Source: Acheta domesticus (Eukaryota; Arthropoda; Insecta; Orthoptera; Gryllidae). Taken from it: a stretch of DNA of 64,000 bases. Below, piece after piece: positions 1 to 13,200 of this stretch (the first letter of the stretch is position 1; every line of letters begins with the position of its first letter). The DNA lies in assembly GCA_031308135.1 (NCBI GenBank), contig JAHLJT010000631.1, positions 262,774,925-262,838,924 on the forward strand, in the 5' to 3' direction. Under the pieces are notes generated by a model. That model did not search any database and was not told the DNA's origin. It saw only the letters and a program-made list of their open reading frames with translations. Position numbers and translations under genes: made by a program.

Positions 1-144
1 CAATGTATAGAAACAAAACAATTAAGACATCTTTTATCCTATGCTTCACATTCATAGATGTATTACTTCTTCTGATATAATATATAATACAATTGCTACT
101 TCAATGATGGTAGATTTTTGGATTCTTTAAACAGTCAACTAAAC

Positions 145-151
145 AATAATG

Positions 152-190
<39 letters not shown>

Positions 191-3100
191 GAATAGAATA
201 TTTATTTTCATCCAATTTGTTGTGGGTCATGATAGTCAAACTGACCTAACATCAGGTGCCCATAATTACATAAATAGTGCGGTATTTTTCTTTTCTTTTT
301 AACATTTATAACATTGACATACCATATGTTTACAATAACATTGACACAATCAGTATAAGGTTTTTCTATGTCATTCTCAAAACAAAATCTATTCTTAGAC
401 ATTGTTGTGCCATAAGTTTAAAATGTAATTTTAAAACCTGTAATACTCCTAATTGTAGCGTTAATTACAATACTGGGTTGTACATTAATTTATTCTAACA
501 TGATTAGAGTAATGGTTAACCTCTAGAATATATTTTGCGCTTATTAGCAGAAGTAACAAAAGAAAAAAGAAATACATTATAATTTTACCTTTTGATCAAA
601 TATTTTAAGTTTCGCTCAATGTCTATATAGTTATTATATCTATAATAATGTAAAACATATAATAAATATATAAGTTCACCTAGGAGCTTGGTGCATTTAC
701 ATTTCTGATAAAGATAGTCATTTATTTTGATCACATAATACATACTAATCCCTATACCAATATTAACAAACACATAACTATGCGACAATATTAAGTACGT
801 TGTTTACACATAAACGCTGATTTGCTGCAGTTATCTCATCAAACATATTTATTGGCCTATTTATGTGTGTTATAACCACATTTTCAGGTGTTTTTTTGAA
901 ATTTGGACACTTCTATATCTATTGGAAGTTCATTATATAATTTAGGTATTAAATAATTTAATGATCTTTCTCCATTCTTATTGTATGTGTGCGGTATCGT
1001 GTGTTTTTTTGATCTGAACAGTTAATTATGTAGTTCTATTGTTTTGAATTGGTTATTATTGTAGTGACTACTTACGTGATAAAATTTGTAGTAACCATAA
1101 GGAGTCAAAGTATCAGCTTCCTTCCAAAATTGTTTGATGTCTGTTTTGTTACTATTCATGATCGTTTTCAATATTTTGGATTGCAAATTAGTTATACTAG
1201 ACAGATGGTTATAACTAGTTCCCCTCCATATATTAACACTATATCTTAGAATCGACTCTACTAATGTTTTATACAGAAGAAGCATAGTTCTTGTGTTTAA
1301 ATAACCTCTTGCAGCATAGAGGAGCCAGATATTCTTTTAATTTTGTCAAATACTGTGTTAGCATGCTTTTCAAATTTTTGATGTGGATCAAAAGTTACAT
1401 CTTGATAATTATATTCAGTGGTGAAGTTTAGTCTGGCTCAAATACAGAGGTCAGTTTGGTCATCAATTAGGCATTTATGCACATGAAATTTAGTCCCAAT
1501 TTAATCTTTAGAGTTTGCATATGTGGTGTTCTGAAGTACATTAATTTAGTTTTACTTGGATTGACAAAAAGGTTATTATTGTATGACCATTGTAGCAGGG
1601 ATATCAGGCATCATCATTTTGTATGATTTCGTGGCACAAGTTTCTGTGAGAATATAACAATATTGCATCATCCGCATACATAGATATATAGTTTACAATT
1701 CTTAATTCTACTAAACAGGCTATTCACATAGATAATAAATAAAACTGGTCCCAATTGACTTCCCTGTGGTACACCATATTTAACATTTTTTTAAGGAACT
1801 TTCTGTATTAGCAAGTTTAACAATGAACTTCCTGTCCAACAAGTAACTCTCAAAAAGCTTTTGAAACCGAAATTTTTGTCCTACTTCATTCAATTTTTTT
1901 ATTAATATTTTATGGTCAACTGTTTCAACTGCTTTCAATCTATATACAATGCAAGAGTTCCTTGCCTCTTATTTAGTTGTTCAGTAATACAGTTGCCTAC
2001 TTTGTTAAGTAGGTGTTCAGTCCCTTTCCCTTTTTGAAAGCCATACTGGCCCTCATCAATAATCTCATTTTCTCTGGGGTATTTATAATTTAGTTATAAT
2101 AAGTTTTTCCATGATCTTTTCAATAACTGACAAGATTGAGATTGGTCAATAATTCACTAGTTCCATAGCATCACTATTTTTATAAATTGGTCTAATTATG
2201 GCTATCTTCATGCAGTCCGGAAAAATGCCTAACCTCATGATGTTGTTGATAAGAATGGATAATATATGACAGAATATATCTATATTGTTACATAGATCTT
2301 AAGCCCTAATCTTATCATAACCTGCACTTTTATTAACATTAATTTCTTTAATAATTTTCTTAATTGGCACTGAATTGGTAAATGGGATATAGCAATTTAC
2401 CTCCAATTGTCTCTCATCGATATTATCCTTTTCACTACCATACATTCTATAGTTTCGTCAACTTGCCTCACAAATTGTTCTGCAAAATGGTCAGCAATAT
2501 TTTGTATACTGTTACTTTTGCCTAGTGAGTTTAAAATTTTATTATGTACATCTTTTGTTGTTGTTGTTGTTGTTGTTTAAGTCATTCCTATTTAAGTCAT
2601 TATTTAACTCGGACCATAATCGTTTACTATTAGATGCTTTGTTTTCAAATCGAGATTTGTAGTAATCATATTTTGAAGAACATGTCTCATTATTTAATCT
2701 ATTTCTATACATTGTGTAAGCCAGCTTGTAAAAATTATTTTTGGGATTTGATTTCCATCTTTTGAAAACTTTGTCTTTGGCTTTTATTTTATTGCATAGA
2801 ATGTTAGTAATCCAGCCTTCGTCTCTTTTACTTTGTTGGGTCTTTTCGTCTGCAGCATATTTTATAGTTTTTAGGTTACCATTATAGATTTTATTAAACT
2901 TATTTACTAACTCATTGCAGATTAAATTAACATCTTAATTAGAGTACACTGTCCAGTCAGTGAGTTTCATCAACCTGTCTATATTTTAATCATCATATTT
3001 AGAATATCATATATAGAATTTACACAAGGGCTATTTGAAATTACATAATCATTCCAAGTTAAATAAAAAACAGTTGGAAAGTGGTCAGAGATTTTATATT

Positions 3101-3715
3101 CTATTACTGCAGATTTTATCTCCTTCATTTTGGAGCGAATGAGTTTATGATCAATCAGGGAGTTGCTGAGAGTTCCTTCTCTAATTTCCCCTCTCGTTAT
3201 ACTTTCTATAGTATTTACTAGACCTCTGCTACACATCATCCCTTCGTATTCTTTTACATCAAATATACTTTTATCTAAGATATTTAGGTTCATATCACCT
3301 ATTACCAATAATTCATGAGTATTACAGCAATCAATTAGTTCACCTAGCTCTTTAATGAAACCTGTTTTGCTCAGATGTGGTGGTCTGTAATGATGATTGC
3401 ATTCACACCATTAATATTGTTCGCAACACCTCTGAAGGATCCTGCCATATATTCAAAGTAACTTGTCTCAGATTTAATTTCATTAAATACTAGATCATGA
3501 TTAATATACACAATTAGGCCACCACCTCTTCTCGTGTTTCTTAATTTGTATTCCATTTTGTAATTATCAATCCTAAATATATGGATCTCATCACTATGAA
3601 TATTTACTTCAGTTAGGCATATGATGTCAAATTTGCCTTCATCTAATATTATTTGCAGCTGTTTGAAGTATTTATATATAGATTTAATATTTTAGTGGAA
3701 AATATTTAAGCTCTA
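145..3715 (-). mobile_element. Degenerate non-LTR retrotransposon (LINE, jockey/CR1-like), minus strand, in an APC intron
   Basis: Read on the minus strand, this stretch holds the pieces of an APE-endonuclease plus reverse-transcriptase ORF in the right order, broken by stops and frameshifts. The endonuclease start (FDIICLTEV) lies near 3615-3650, RRGGGLIVYIN near 3515, GDMNLN near 3295 and the ISDHFPTVF motif near 3090. The reverse transcriptase shows GVPQGSQLGPVLF near 1735-1790 and the catalytic box YADDAILLY near 1650-1680. A downstream segment (LVESILRYSVNIW) ends near 1022. The low-coordinate end runs into an (AAT)n tract at 147-190, which on the minus strand is a 3' microsatellite tail as found in many insect LINEs. 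The YADD box is intact but the frame is not, so the copy is dead. It lies antisense to APC. The exact clade and the 5' boundary near 3715 are uncertain. Confidence 0.85.
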
Positions 3716-4124
3716 ATGATTACCAAAACAATTATCTTTCTTAAAGTTTTCCTAAAGTACTAAAATTGATGTGAATGTGTTAATTTTTCATCAATCTTCC
3801 ATGTGTTTGTCACTGTTGTGGGACTCTTCTACTTAAAGATGTCAAATAAATGTTGCACTAAGTTTTGCTTCTTGAAAGAGAATATTAGTATTTACAGTAG
3901 AATTAATGTGACAATTCTTTCATTCGTAGATTTGCTTCCTGTTGCTTCCTGTATAAAATTTCTCATATATCATTTCCCAAGGAGAATTGTTGAACCTAGT
4001 TCCCCTTTCAGATTTGGGGTTTTGAGACCTTTCTGTAATTCTTTTCTTACAGTGTTGTGGAATTTCATATTTTGTTTTCAGTAAAGTGTGTAAACATGTT
4101 TTAATGTAATTTTGAACTTTTTAG
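3716..4124 (+). other. End of APC intron, no recognisable element
   Basis: AT-rich intron sequence between the LINE remnant and the first APC exon in the window. It ends in a T-rich tract and an AG acceptor at 4123-4124. I see nothing else in it. Confidence 0.6.
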
Positions 4125-4272
4125 TTGGCAAAGTGGTAACGTTTGGTGGAGCTGATCATTATGCAGAAGAAACCCCTTTGATGTTCTCTCGGTGTAGTTC
4201 TTTGGGATCCCTGAGTAGTTTTGAACAACATTCCATTCATGATGACCGCAGCTCTGTTGTCAGTGATTTCAG
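4125..4272 (+). CDS. Apc: APC exon with first visible 20-aa beta-catenin repeat
   Basis: Two bases of a split codon, then a frame containing HYAEETPLMFSRCSSLGSLS, a textbook 20-aa beta-catenin-binding repeat. It matches the human repeat HYVQETPLMFSRCTSVSSLD almost residue for residue. The serines of the SLGSLS core are the positions phosphorylated by CK1/GSK3 in the family. The exon ends with SVVSDF and a split Ser codon before gtaatg. Confidence 0.93.
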
Positions 4273-7200
4273 GTAATGTTTAAACTAATTTCAGAACCCA
4301 AAAGCTTTATATTGAAATAATTCACAAATAATGTGATACCTCTTCATCGTAAATTCAATTTGCTTTCTTTCCAGTCGGAGGACAAGTGGTATTGTGTCTC
4401 CCAGTGAACTTCCGGATTCACCAACTCAAACTGTGCCACCATCACCACGTCACCAAAGCAAACAATCGGGTCCACCTGTTGAGTTCACCTCGCGACTCTC
4501 AGGAGATAGTGGAGCTGTAAGGAGTACTCCATTAGCCCCTAGGCATCAAGGTATTAAACACATTTGCATTAAATTATGACTGATAATGAAAAACGTTACT
4601 TTCTGATAGTTTGGTTCTACGATTTTCATTTATTAATCTTAATTACACTGAATTATAGAAAACTTTCACTATTATATTTATACTTTTGTTTAATACAATT
4701 GTAAAGTATGCTATTAAATACCACTTTATAGTTAAACACTGCAAACTGGCAAAATAATTGTCTTAAAAATTCAGAGAGTTAGTTAAAAAAAGATAAACTT
4801 TTTGTTCCACTTTAAAAGTTGAGCTTCATTTTACAGCTGGCAGTAGCAGTGGAGTGAAGGCTAGTGTATTTGAAGATGATGTGGCAACTTTTAAAGAGGA
4901 GAGTACCCCGGTAGAATTTTCTCGTACAACAAGTCTGAGCTCTCTCACCATTGATGATGAGCCCAAGATTTGTAATGATGCTGTTTTGAAGGTTTGAAAT
5001 TCTTTTATAAAAGGTTTTATAATAATTCTTTATTTATCAAGATTGAAAAGTAAAAGTTTCTTGGAAGAGCTTTGCTACGTTCTGCCTCAAGTGGTTAAAA
5101 ACAAGTCCAAAAACATTACTTTGTATGTAGGTTTTTTTGTACGCTTGCCTTTAAAGATTAAACAAAATGTTCTAATAAGAGTAATTTCAGAAATTATTAA
5201 ACTAAAGGGATAAGTATCTTAATTGTCATTAGTTTCTGATATTTGTATGTTGAGTCATCATAGAGTCCCAGCAACATTTCTTTTTTTATGTAAGTTTCAG
5301 CAATGTTCAACCTTAATGGAATGCAGTCAGATAGAAAGGATATCAAAGAAAACCTGATCGTAATATAATAAATAAATGTGTATTTAACTTCCAAATTTCA
5401 AAATGAACCTTATTACAATAAATTAGCTTTCAACACTGAGTTAAATCTCATTTCTTTGACTGATGTTGGTGCATGCATCTTTTACAGAACTATGATGATA
5501 AAAAAAAGTTATTTGGCATAGTTCAAAAAAGTTTAACTATGAGAGTAAACAGTCAGTAAATTGCAAATGTAGAGGGGAGTTTACAAAAAAATTATTTAAT
5601 TGTAACTAATTACAGATATGTATCATTTTCTAATGCTTTGGTCATGCTTTTCCAGGAAGGAGTGCTTAAACCACAAGCCAGACCAGCTGCCGTTGTTGTG
5701 GCTCACAGAAGTGGTCCAGTGGCAGGATGTAGCAGCTCTTCTACAGAAGATGGAATGGAGAAACAGGACATGGAGAAGGAGAAGAGGGAGTTGGCAGATT
5801 GTTGTGAACTGGCACCAGTGAGTGAAGGGGAAGAGGAAAATGATGAAGACATGCTTGCAGCATGTATTAGCATTGGCATGCAGAATAGCAGGTAATTTAT
5901 TATCTTAGTAAGTGTAGAGAGCTGTGTAAAATTAACTGTTTCATTTTAAGAATTGTTGAGTCACTACCCCCTCTCCTGTTCCCACATGTCAAGAAACTTC
6001 GTATGTAAAGTGTTTCTTTCTTTACATCTTAAAGATTGAAAGAAAGAAATACTGATTACAGTCCTAACTTACAATTAGTGGAATTATAGATGGAACTATT
6101 TCTTGGTGATATTCCACAAGTCCACACCCCATTATAATTGTATTCTGCCCTCTCTCTCTCCTGATATCATTCATCCATTTTATCTGAGAATTGTGCAACT
6201 TTACTCACATCCAAATCTGGCAGAGATCTGTCACCATTTTTTTTGTTCTTTGTATGGCAATGAAAATGATTTTCCCAGAACACATGAGGTCTTAATATAG
6301 TAATGACGTTAGTCACAAAAATACAAGATGTCATACAGTTCAGACTTGAGATTCATACGGAAGTCATACCAAAACATTTTAGCAGAGACTATAGGAGGAA
6401 TTTGGGGAGACTACAGTTGGCAGTGCCTGAAAGTGCGCTCTTTTCTGACCTTGAACCCAAAGAGTTGGAGAGATTGGGAGGGGGACTCAAGTGAACGGAG
6501 GGGTGAAAGAGCTTTTGTTGCAGACTTGCCATACTCTGAGATGGATGAGAAAATCTCAAGCCATGATTTTCATGTCATGATTTCGTACGATTTTAAAAAG
6601 GCTTTAAGTGCTGAGGAATGCCACAGTTCTTTGACTCTTGTTTTTGATGAATCTGCACCATCTAGAGTGACAGTTAGAAATAGGTTTCAAGAATTTTTGA
6701 GAGAAAGGCTGTCTCTGGAAGATGAACCACATTCTGGACGTCCAGCCATGCCAGGGACAGAAGAAAACATTCACACATTAACAGTGTGAGAAGAATGGTG
6801 TTAGAAGATCTGCACTTGGCATTTGCTGACATTGAACAGACTCTAAATATTGGGTTGACTGTGGCCCAAACCATTGTGCATCAACATTTGACACTCGAGT
6901 GATGTGCTCGCTGGGTGCCACATTCATTGGCAGAGAATCAAAAATCCACAAGGGTAGACTGGTGCAAATTCACAGTACAAAAATTTAATGGACGTCAATC
7001 TAAGGACGTTTTCAAAGTAGTAATAGGTGATGAATCACGGATTTAGCACTACGAACCGGAATCTAAAAGACAGTCCAGTGTGCTTTCCATATGGGATCCA
7101 CCCACCGAGGTGAAGAGGAGTCAGAAATAAAATGGTTGAATCTTTTTTCACAAAGAAAGGTCATCCGACTGCTGTGACCTTAGACAATCATCACACTGTG

Positions 7201-10200
7201 ACTGCTGAGTGGTACATGACACAATGCTTGTCGAAAGTCATGACATCATAGCGTCCAAAGTCCAAACAAGGTCACATTTTCCTGCACTACGATAATGCTC
7301 CTGCTCACATGGCTGCAAGAACAATATTCATTCTCAACAATGAAGATGTGTGATTGTTGCCCCATCCACCCTATTTGCCCAACTTGACCCTAATGATTTC
7401 TTTTTGTTCCCCCAAACCAAGCAAAAGATCTGAAGACAGTATTTTTCTTCAGATGAAGTTGTGGAAGCCTACATAGGTGCCATAAACACCATTCTTGGAA
7501 TAGACATGGAGTGACACCTTTTGTAAGTGGTTAAAAGGATGGAGAAGTGTGTATGTGCTCATAGAGAGTATTAAAAAATGTAATATTTAGACTTTCAATA
7601 AATTCATTATCTGTAATTCTGCTAAAACAAACTTTCAGCATAATCCTCATATATGACCTTAAACCAAAATAGAACCATCAGGAATCATCTGCTGACCATC
7701 GGGAACTGTTTGCTGGTCTGGCATCAATACTGCAATGTAGAGAACTTGAGAGAATGCCAGAGCATGATGGAGGGGACTGTCCCATGACCTGAGAATCACA
7801 GCACAATTCTTTTTCACTGTGCTACCTGTCAAAATGATTAGTCCTCCAAACATAACCAGTATGTCTCTCATCTCCCTCTTCACCCCATCTGAACAGTATG
7901 CACTGGTTGACAGACCTTTTCTGTAGACAAGCTGTCAGTCTCCCCCTCGCTCCCTCACTCTCCCTCCCCCTCGCTCCCTCACTCTCCCTCCCCCCCGCAC
8001 CCTCACTCTCCCTCCCCCTCGCACCCTCACTCTCCCTCCCCCTCGCACCCTCACTCTCCCTCCCCCTCGCACCCTCACTCTCCCTCCCCCTCGCACCCTC
8101 ACTCTCCCTCCCCCTCGCACCCTCACTCTCCCTCCCCCTCGCACCCTCACTCTCCCTCCCCCTCGCACCCTCACTCTCCTTCCCCCTCGCACCCTCACTC
8201 TCCCTCCCCCTCGCACCCTCACTCTCCCTCCCCATTGCTCCCCCCTCGCTCTCTCCCTCCCCTCGCTCTCCTCCTCCCCCTCGCTCTCCCCCTCCCCCTT
8301 GCACTCTCCCTCCCCCTCACTATCTCCCTCCCCCTCGCTCCCTGCCCCCTCGCTCCCTGCCCCCTCGCTCTCTGCCTCCCCTCGCTCTCTGCCTCCCCCT
8401 CGCTCTCTGCCTCCCCTTCCCTCTCCACCCTTCCCCTTCCCTCTCTCCCTTCCCCTTCCCTCTCTCCCTTCCCCTTCCCTCTCTCCTTTCCCCTTCCCTC
8501 TCTCCCTTCCCCTTCCCTCTCTCCCTTCCCCTTCCCTCTCTCCCTTCCCCTTCCCTCTCTCCCTTCCCCTTCCCTCTCTCCCTTCCCCTTCCCTCTCCCC
8601 CTTCCCTCTCTCACCCACCCCTCCCCTCTCTCACCCTCTCCTTCCCCTTCTCTCACCCTCTCCTTCCCCCTCTCTCCCCCTTCCCTCATTCTCTCTCCTC
8701 CCTCCTCTCCCCCCTCCCTTGCTCTCTCTCCCCCTCTCGATGCTGGGGGCGTCTGCACATTTGTAGGACATCTATTAACTCTTTTGAGATGTTGCATGCT
8801 CTAATGCCAATGTGCAGTCTATCTTGTGAAATGTTTTTGCTAAGAAAATGTTCGTTTATCACCTTATTCTGTGGTTAGATGTAGAATGAGTACTTCTTTC
8901 AATGGGAATTTTCTTCATTTCCATCTCTTGTAAACAGATTTGCACTCTTCGTGTATTGCACCAGGAGTCAATGTGACCTCATCAATCAGCACATTGTGTA
9001 ACAAAATCTCCTTAATAATTTTTATTCATTTTCAAATTGCATTTCACTTGATGAAATGCAATTCATTTGAGATTGGCAATTGGTTGTCATTTGAGAGTCC
9101 ATACTGGCCCATTTGAAAATATTGGTCTGAATTGTCTGGTAAATTCATGAAATGGTCACGTGAATACATCCACTAATGTTATATTTTTTTTCAGTTATCA
9201 AGTAATAAGGTGTCATAAATACATTTAATATTTTTATCATCTTCACAGCTTATTATTACAACAACATTTATGAGTTTCATGACGTGGAAATGCAATGTAA
9301 AAACCTAAATCTGAACCCCTTAGTCTTAACATGCGAATATAAGACAACTTTGTATTTTTCAAATGAGAATTTTGGGGAACAACTTGTCTTATATTCAGGT
9401 AAATACAGTTTCATCAACTTAAATCAAGTGATATGCAAACTTCAATGTTTATATTCTGAAAATATAGTTTCCATTTTCATTTTCAAATTTGGTCTCTTGA
9501 TAAGCAACATTAAAAAGTAAATGTTTTTGTAATAATCAATATCATGTTTGGCTTTTTTTTAATTGAATTTAATAATGAAATTGCTTCTGTGTACAAAAAA
9601 ATGGAATTAAAACAGAGAAAAAGACTTCTTTATTCTAGTGCATTAGAAAGTGTTACTTGCACTAACTTATTCAATTAATACAATGCAAATCATTCTTTCC
9701 TTCTTGGGTGAAGCCTTTCTGTGGCTCCCTGTTCTGATAGTAGGTTTTTGCTCTCATTCTTGGTCAAAGCAAATAGATTATTTGACTCTTATCCTCAAAC
9801 TCTCATAGCAACTTTCAACAATGTCTCTGCATGATACTAGCGTACTTCTCCTGGCAGTTTAACCTTTTAGTTATGAATGGGAAACAGTAATACTTGTAAA
9901 ACTATTAAGTTCAAAATAGGAATAAAATGTCCACAGGAAATATATTAAAGATTCTTAGAAGTATTGTTGTAAAAGAAAGGACTAGAAACGATGTACACAC
10001 TCCCCCCAAGTTAAAACGAAATACATAGACTAGGAAATGAAGCTGAAACAGTTTTCACTTTATAACTGTGTTGGCAATGTTTACGTTGTGAATGTTTAGG
10101 TACTGTGGTACAGAATTTAGAAGGTTCCTATTGTATTTTGTGTAATTTTAGGTAGAAAACTATAGTTTATATTGTTGTAGTCATGCTAATTACATAAAAA

Positions 10201-13200
10201 TAAATAAATAATTAAGAACAAAATAAGGGCAAAGCAAAATATGGGATAGTTTGGTGTCCTGACAACTTTTTTTGGGACAATGGAACAGAATTCTGAAAAA
10301 AGAATGATTCAGTATTTTACAGGACTCGTGCAAACCCTAGGTCAATTCCCTGAAGGTACTGTAATGAATCTACATCGTAATAACTATGATTTAACAAGCT
10401 GCAGCCATCTAATAAGAGAATTATTCCATGAGAGTACAAAAATAAATTGATATACAGCCCTAAAAGAATAAATGAAGATTGGTAATTCTGGTGTAGTATT
10501 GCTTAGGTGTAATCACTTTCTTTAAATATTCTACGTGTTCCCATTTCTAGTGAAGTGACATCATCTAATACACTTACCATTGCCAAAGTATTTTTTGAAA
10601 CATATATACAATGTATTATTTCAATAGTAATTATTATTTAATTTAAATAAAATTTCTTACTTTCAGGCAACGCCAAAGTCAACAAAGTAGTAGTGGCATT
10701 AAAGTGCCAATTCGTGGACAATCCATTGCTCGACACTATCCTCATTCAGGACCACTAAATCGTGGTGGCCGACCCAGTGGTATCCCAATAAAGACTCCTA
10801 GTAATAACATGCCCCGGTTACATCGAATAAATCGCCAGCCAGAACCTACTCGGACCAGCACAAAATCCATGACTTTCGTGGAGGTATGTATTTCTATTAA
10901 TTTAGTTTTAAAGCATTTTAAGGACCCAAGTACTAAAACATATGGGAGTTATGTTTGAATGGGAGTACTCAGAAAACGGGAGTTACAATTTTTGTATTTT
11001 TTTATGAGATAATTTTTCATAATTATTTGAAATTATTGTTGAAAGGGTCAGATCTCTCATAAACCTTTTTCTTTACTACACTCCAAATAAAATTAGTATA
11101 TGATTGACAGTTTGTGTTAACTCCAGCACTGTAACCTTGGCATCAGTGAATCACAGCTTCAGCATTGTCTCCTCAAATTCTAGGGCAAATGAATCGCAAC
11201 TAGGGTAATGTGTTTATTTCCTGTCTGTCTGTGTCTAGTGATGAGAGAGTTCTTGCATTCAGGTGCAGTGCATTAGTAGGATTTCTGAGTTACATGTGCT
11301 GACAGTTTTGTTATTATTATATTTGTTTTATACCTTCCTTGTTATTGTAGTTATTGTTATATTTCTTTACATTTTGTATTCATTATTGTGGGTGAAAAAT
11401 GATAAAACATTTACAGAAACAAAAGTGGAATATATTTTCTGAGAAGCCCTGTAAAATACTCCCAGATCAGAAGTTGACTGAGCTACAGCCCGTAATTCCA
11501 CCCAATAAAGCATAATTAGAAATATCTATTGCCATCATTGCCATCAATCAATGATGGCAACAAGTTGGCGCTCTCAAAATTGTGATAAAACGGAGCATGA
11601 CAGAATGAATGTTGCATTGAAACTAATATAGAGCAATTACTAATGGCTTTTGGTGAATAAGCCATTATTGTTATTAGTAATAAGGATGCTGTCTGATAGT
11701 TACAATGCAGCATCTGACATTAGTGAAGTGTTTCATTCTATAAACAAGTACATGGTTTATGTAAATTGTGTGAACATGTGCACAAAGTTTGAAACGGCTG
11801 GCTTATGTAGTGACCTCAAATTAACAGGGAGGCTACTTTCTGGAGAAAATGGGAAAACTCAGGGAATTTGTAGGAGGATTGTTAGAAGTTAGAGAAAGTT
11901 TTCAAAGGATGATAAAACAAGATATTATTCCTTAAAAAAAATAGTAAATTATTTTTTACTCACTTTTAATTTGGTGAGAAAACATTGTTAATTTTATATT
12001 TTGTCATGGTGAAATCACAGAGCTGGCCAATTAGTATCAAGGTAACTATAATGTTTTCTTTATGTAGTGTGAAATTACAAATTATCATCAGATTGTCATC
12101 ATTGTTTTTATCACTACCATATTCACTGTATGTATCATTGTTTATTTCTTTCTTTTTGGTCTTCCTTACAAACTAGGACAACAAATTTTCCCACATTAGG
12201 GATTTTTTTGCTAAGAAAAAATGTAAATTTTATCATGGAAAAATGTACTTGAAAACCAGGACATGTCAGGGAAATTTGTTCCAGGAAATGTGTGGCCACT
12301 CTGAATTGATACCCGTGTTCTTTTGTCACTGAACTGTGCAGTTCCATGTAAATGAAATAATTAGTGAAAGATTAGGAAATGTACCTACATTCCATATTTA
12401 TTTTCTTTAATTTACTACAAATTTTTCCAAGTTGCTTTCGTCTGTTTGCCATAACACATGTGCTGCAAGCACATGGTAACAACTGTCAATCACATACTTA
12501 TTGCGTTCAGGCTTTAAACTATTAGAAAATTCAAAAAAATGCTAAATCCTATAATCTTCCTGAAAATTCAAGAGCATTTTACTAGCACATTTCTTGTGTT
12601 TAGGTCCCTGGAGGTGGAGTATGTGAAGACGCTCTTCGTACCTACCACACTGAAGGAACACCTGCCAACATTTCACATGCAGGGTCTCATTCTGACCTCT
12701 CTGTGCTGTCGCTGCCAGGCGACGATCACGAGACTGAGGTTTCGAATGGGTCATTAATAAAGGCCCCACCTTCCCAGGAGAAAGCTGGCCGAGAGGAAGC
12801 AGGGGCAGCTCCTGGCGAGAAAGAGGAGGGAGAAGTGGATCTATGCGACCAGGAAGAAAGGCCCGAGTTGTCAGATGACAGTTCTAATTTTTCTGGCGAT
12901 GGAGACAACATTCTTGCAGAATGTATTCAGTCTGGGATGCCAAAAGTAAATCATTAGAATTATACTTTTAAAGAGAAATATTTGAAGTCATAATGGTTTT
13001 TAAAAAAGCAAAGATTGATTTTATGTCACATTACACAAACATACATAATAATAGAAAAATTTTACGTAGAATCATTGACAATTTTGCTTGCCATTTGAAA
13101 GCCAGTATAGTAGTATTTATCAGTTTGCTTTTGCCTGATTAATTTCAAGATTTATCTGTGTCCATATTAAAAATCTGTTTTACAACAGTTTGTAACCACA

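Noticed and set aside
7938..8232. Regular 24-bp repeats as a CRISPR-like array
   Set aside because: The units are directly abutting without unique spacers and the genome is animal.
7822..8878. Long overlapping ORFs on both strands (up to 326 codons)
   Set aside because: They are generated by 24- and 19-bp tandem units lacking stops in several frames; composition is only Ser/Leu/Pro or Gly/Arg/Glu and there is no domain.
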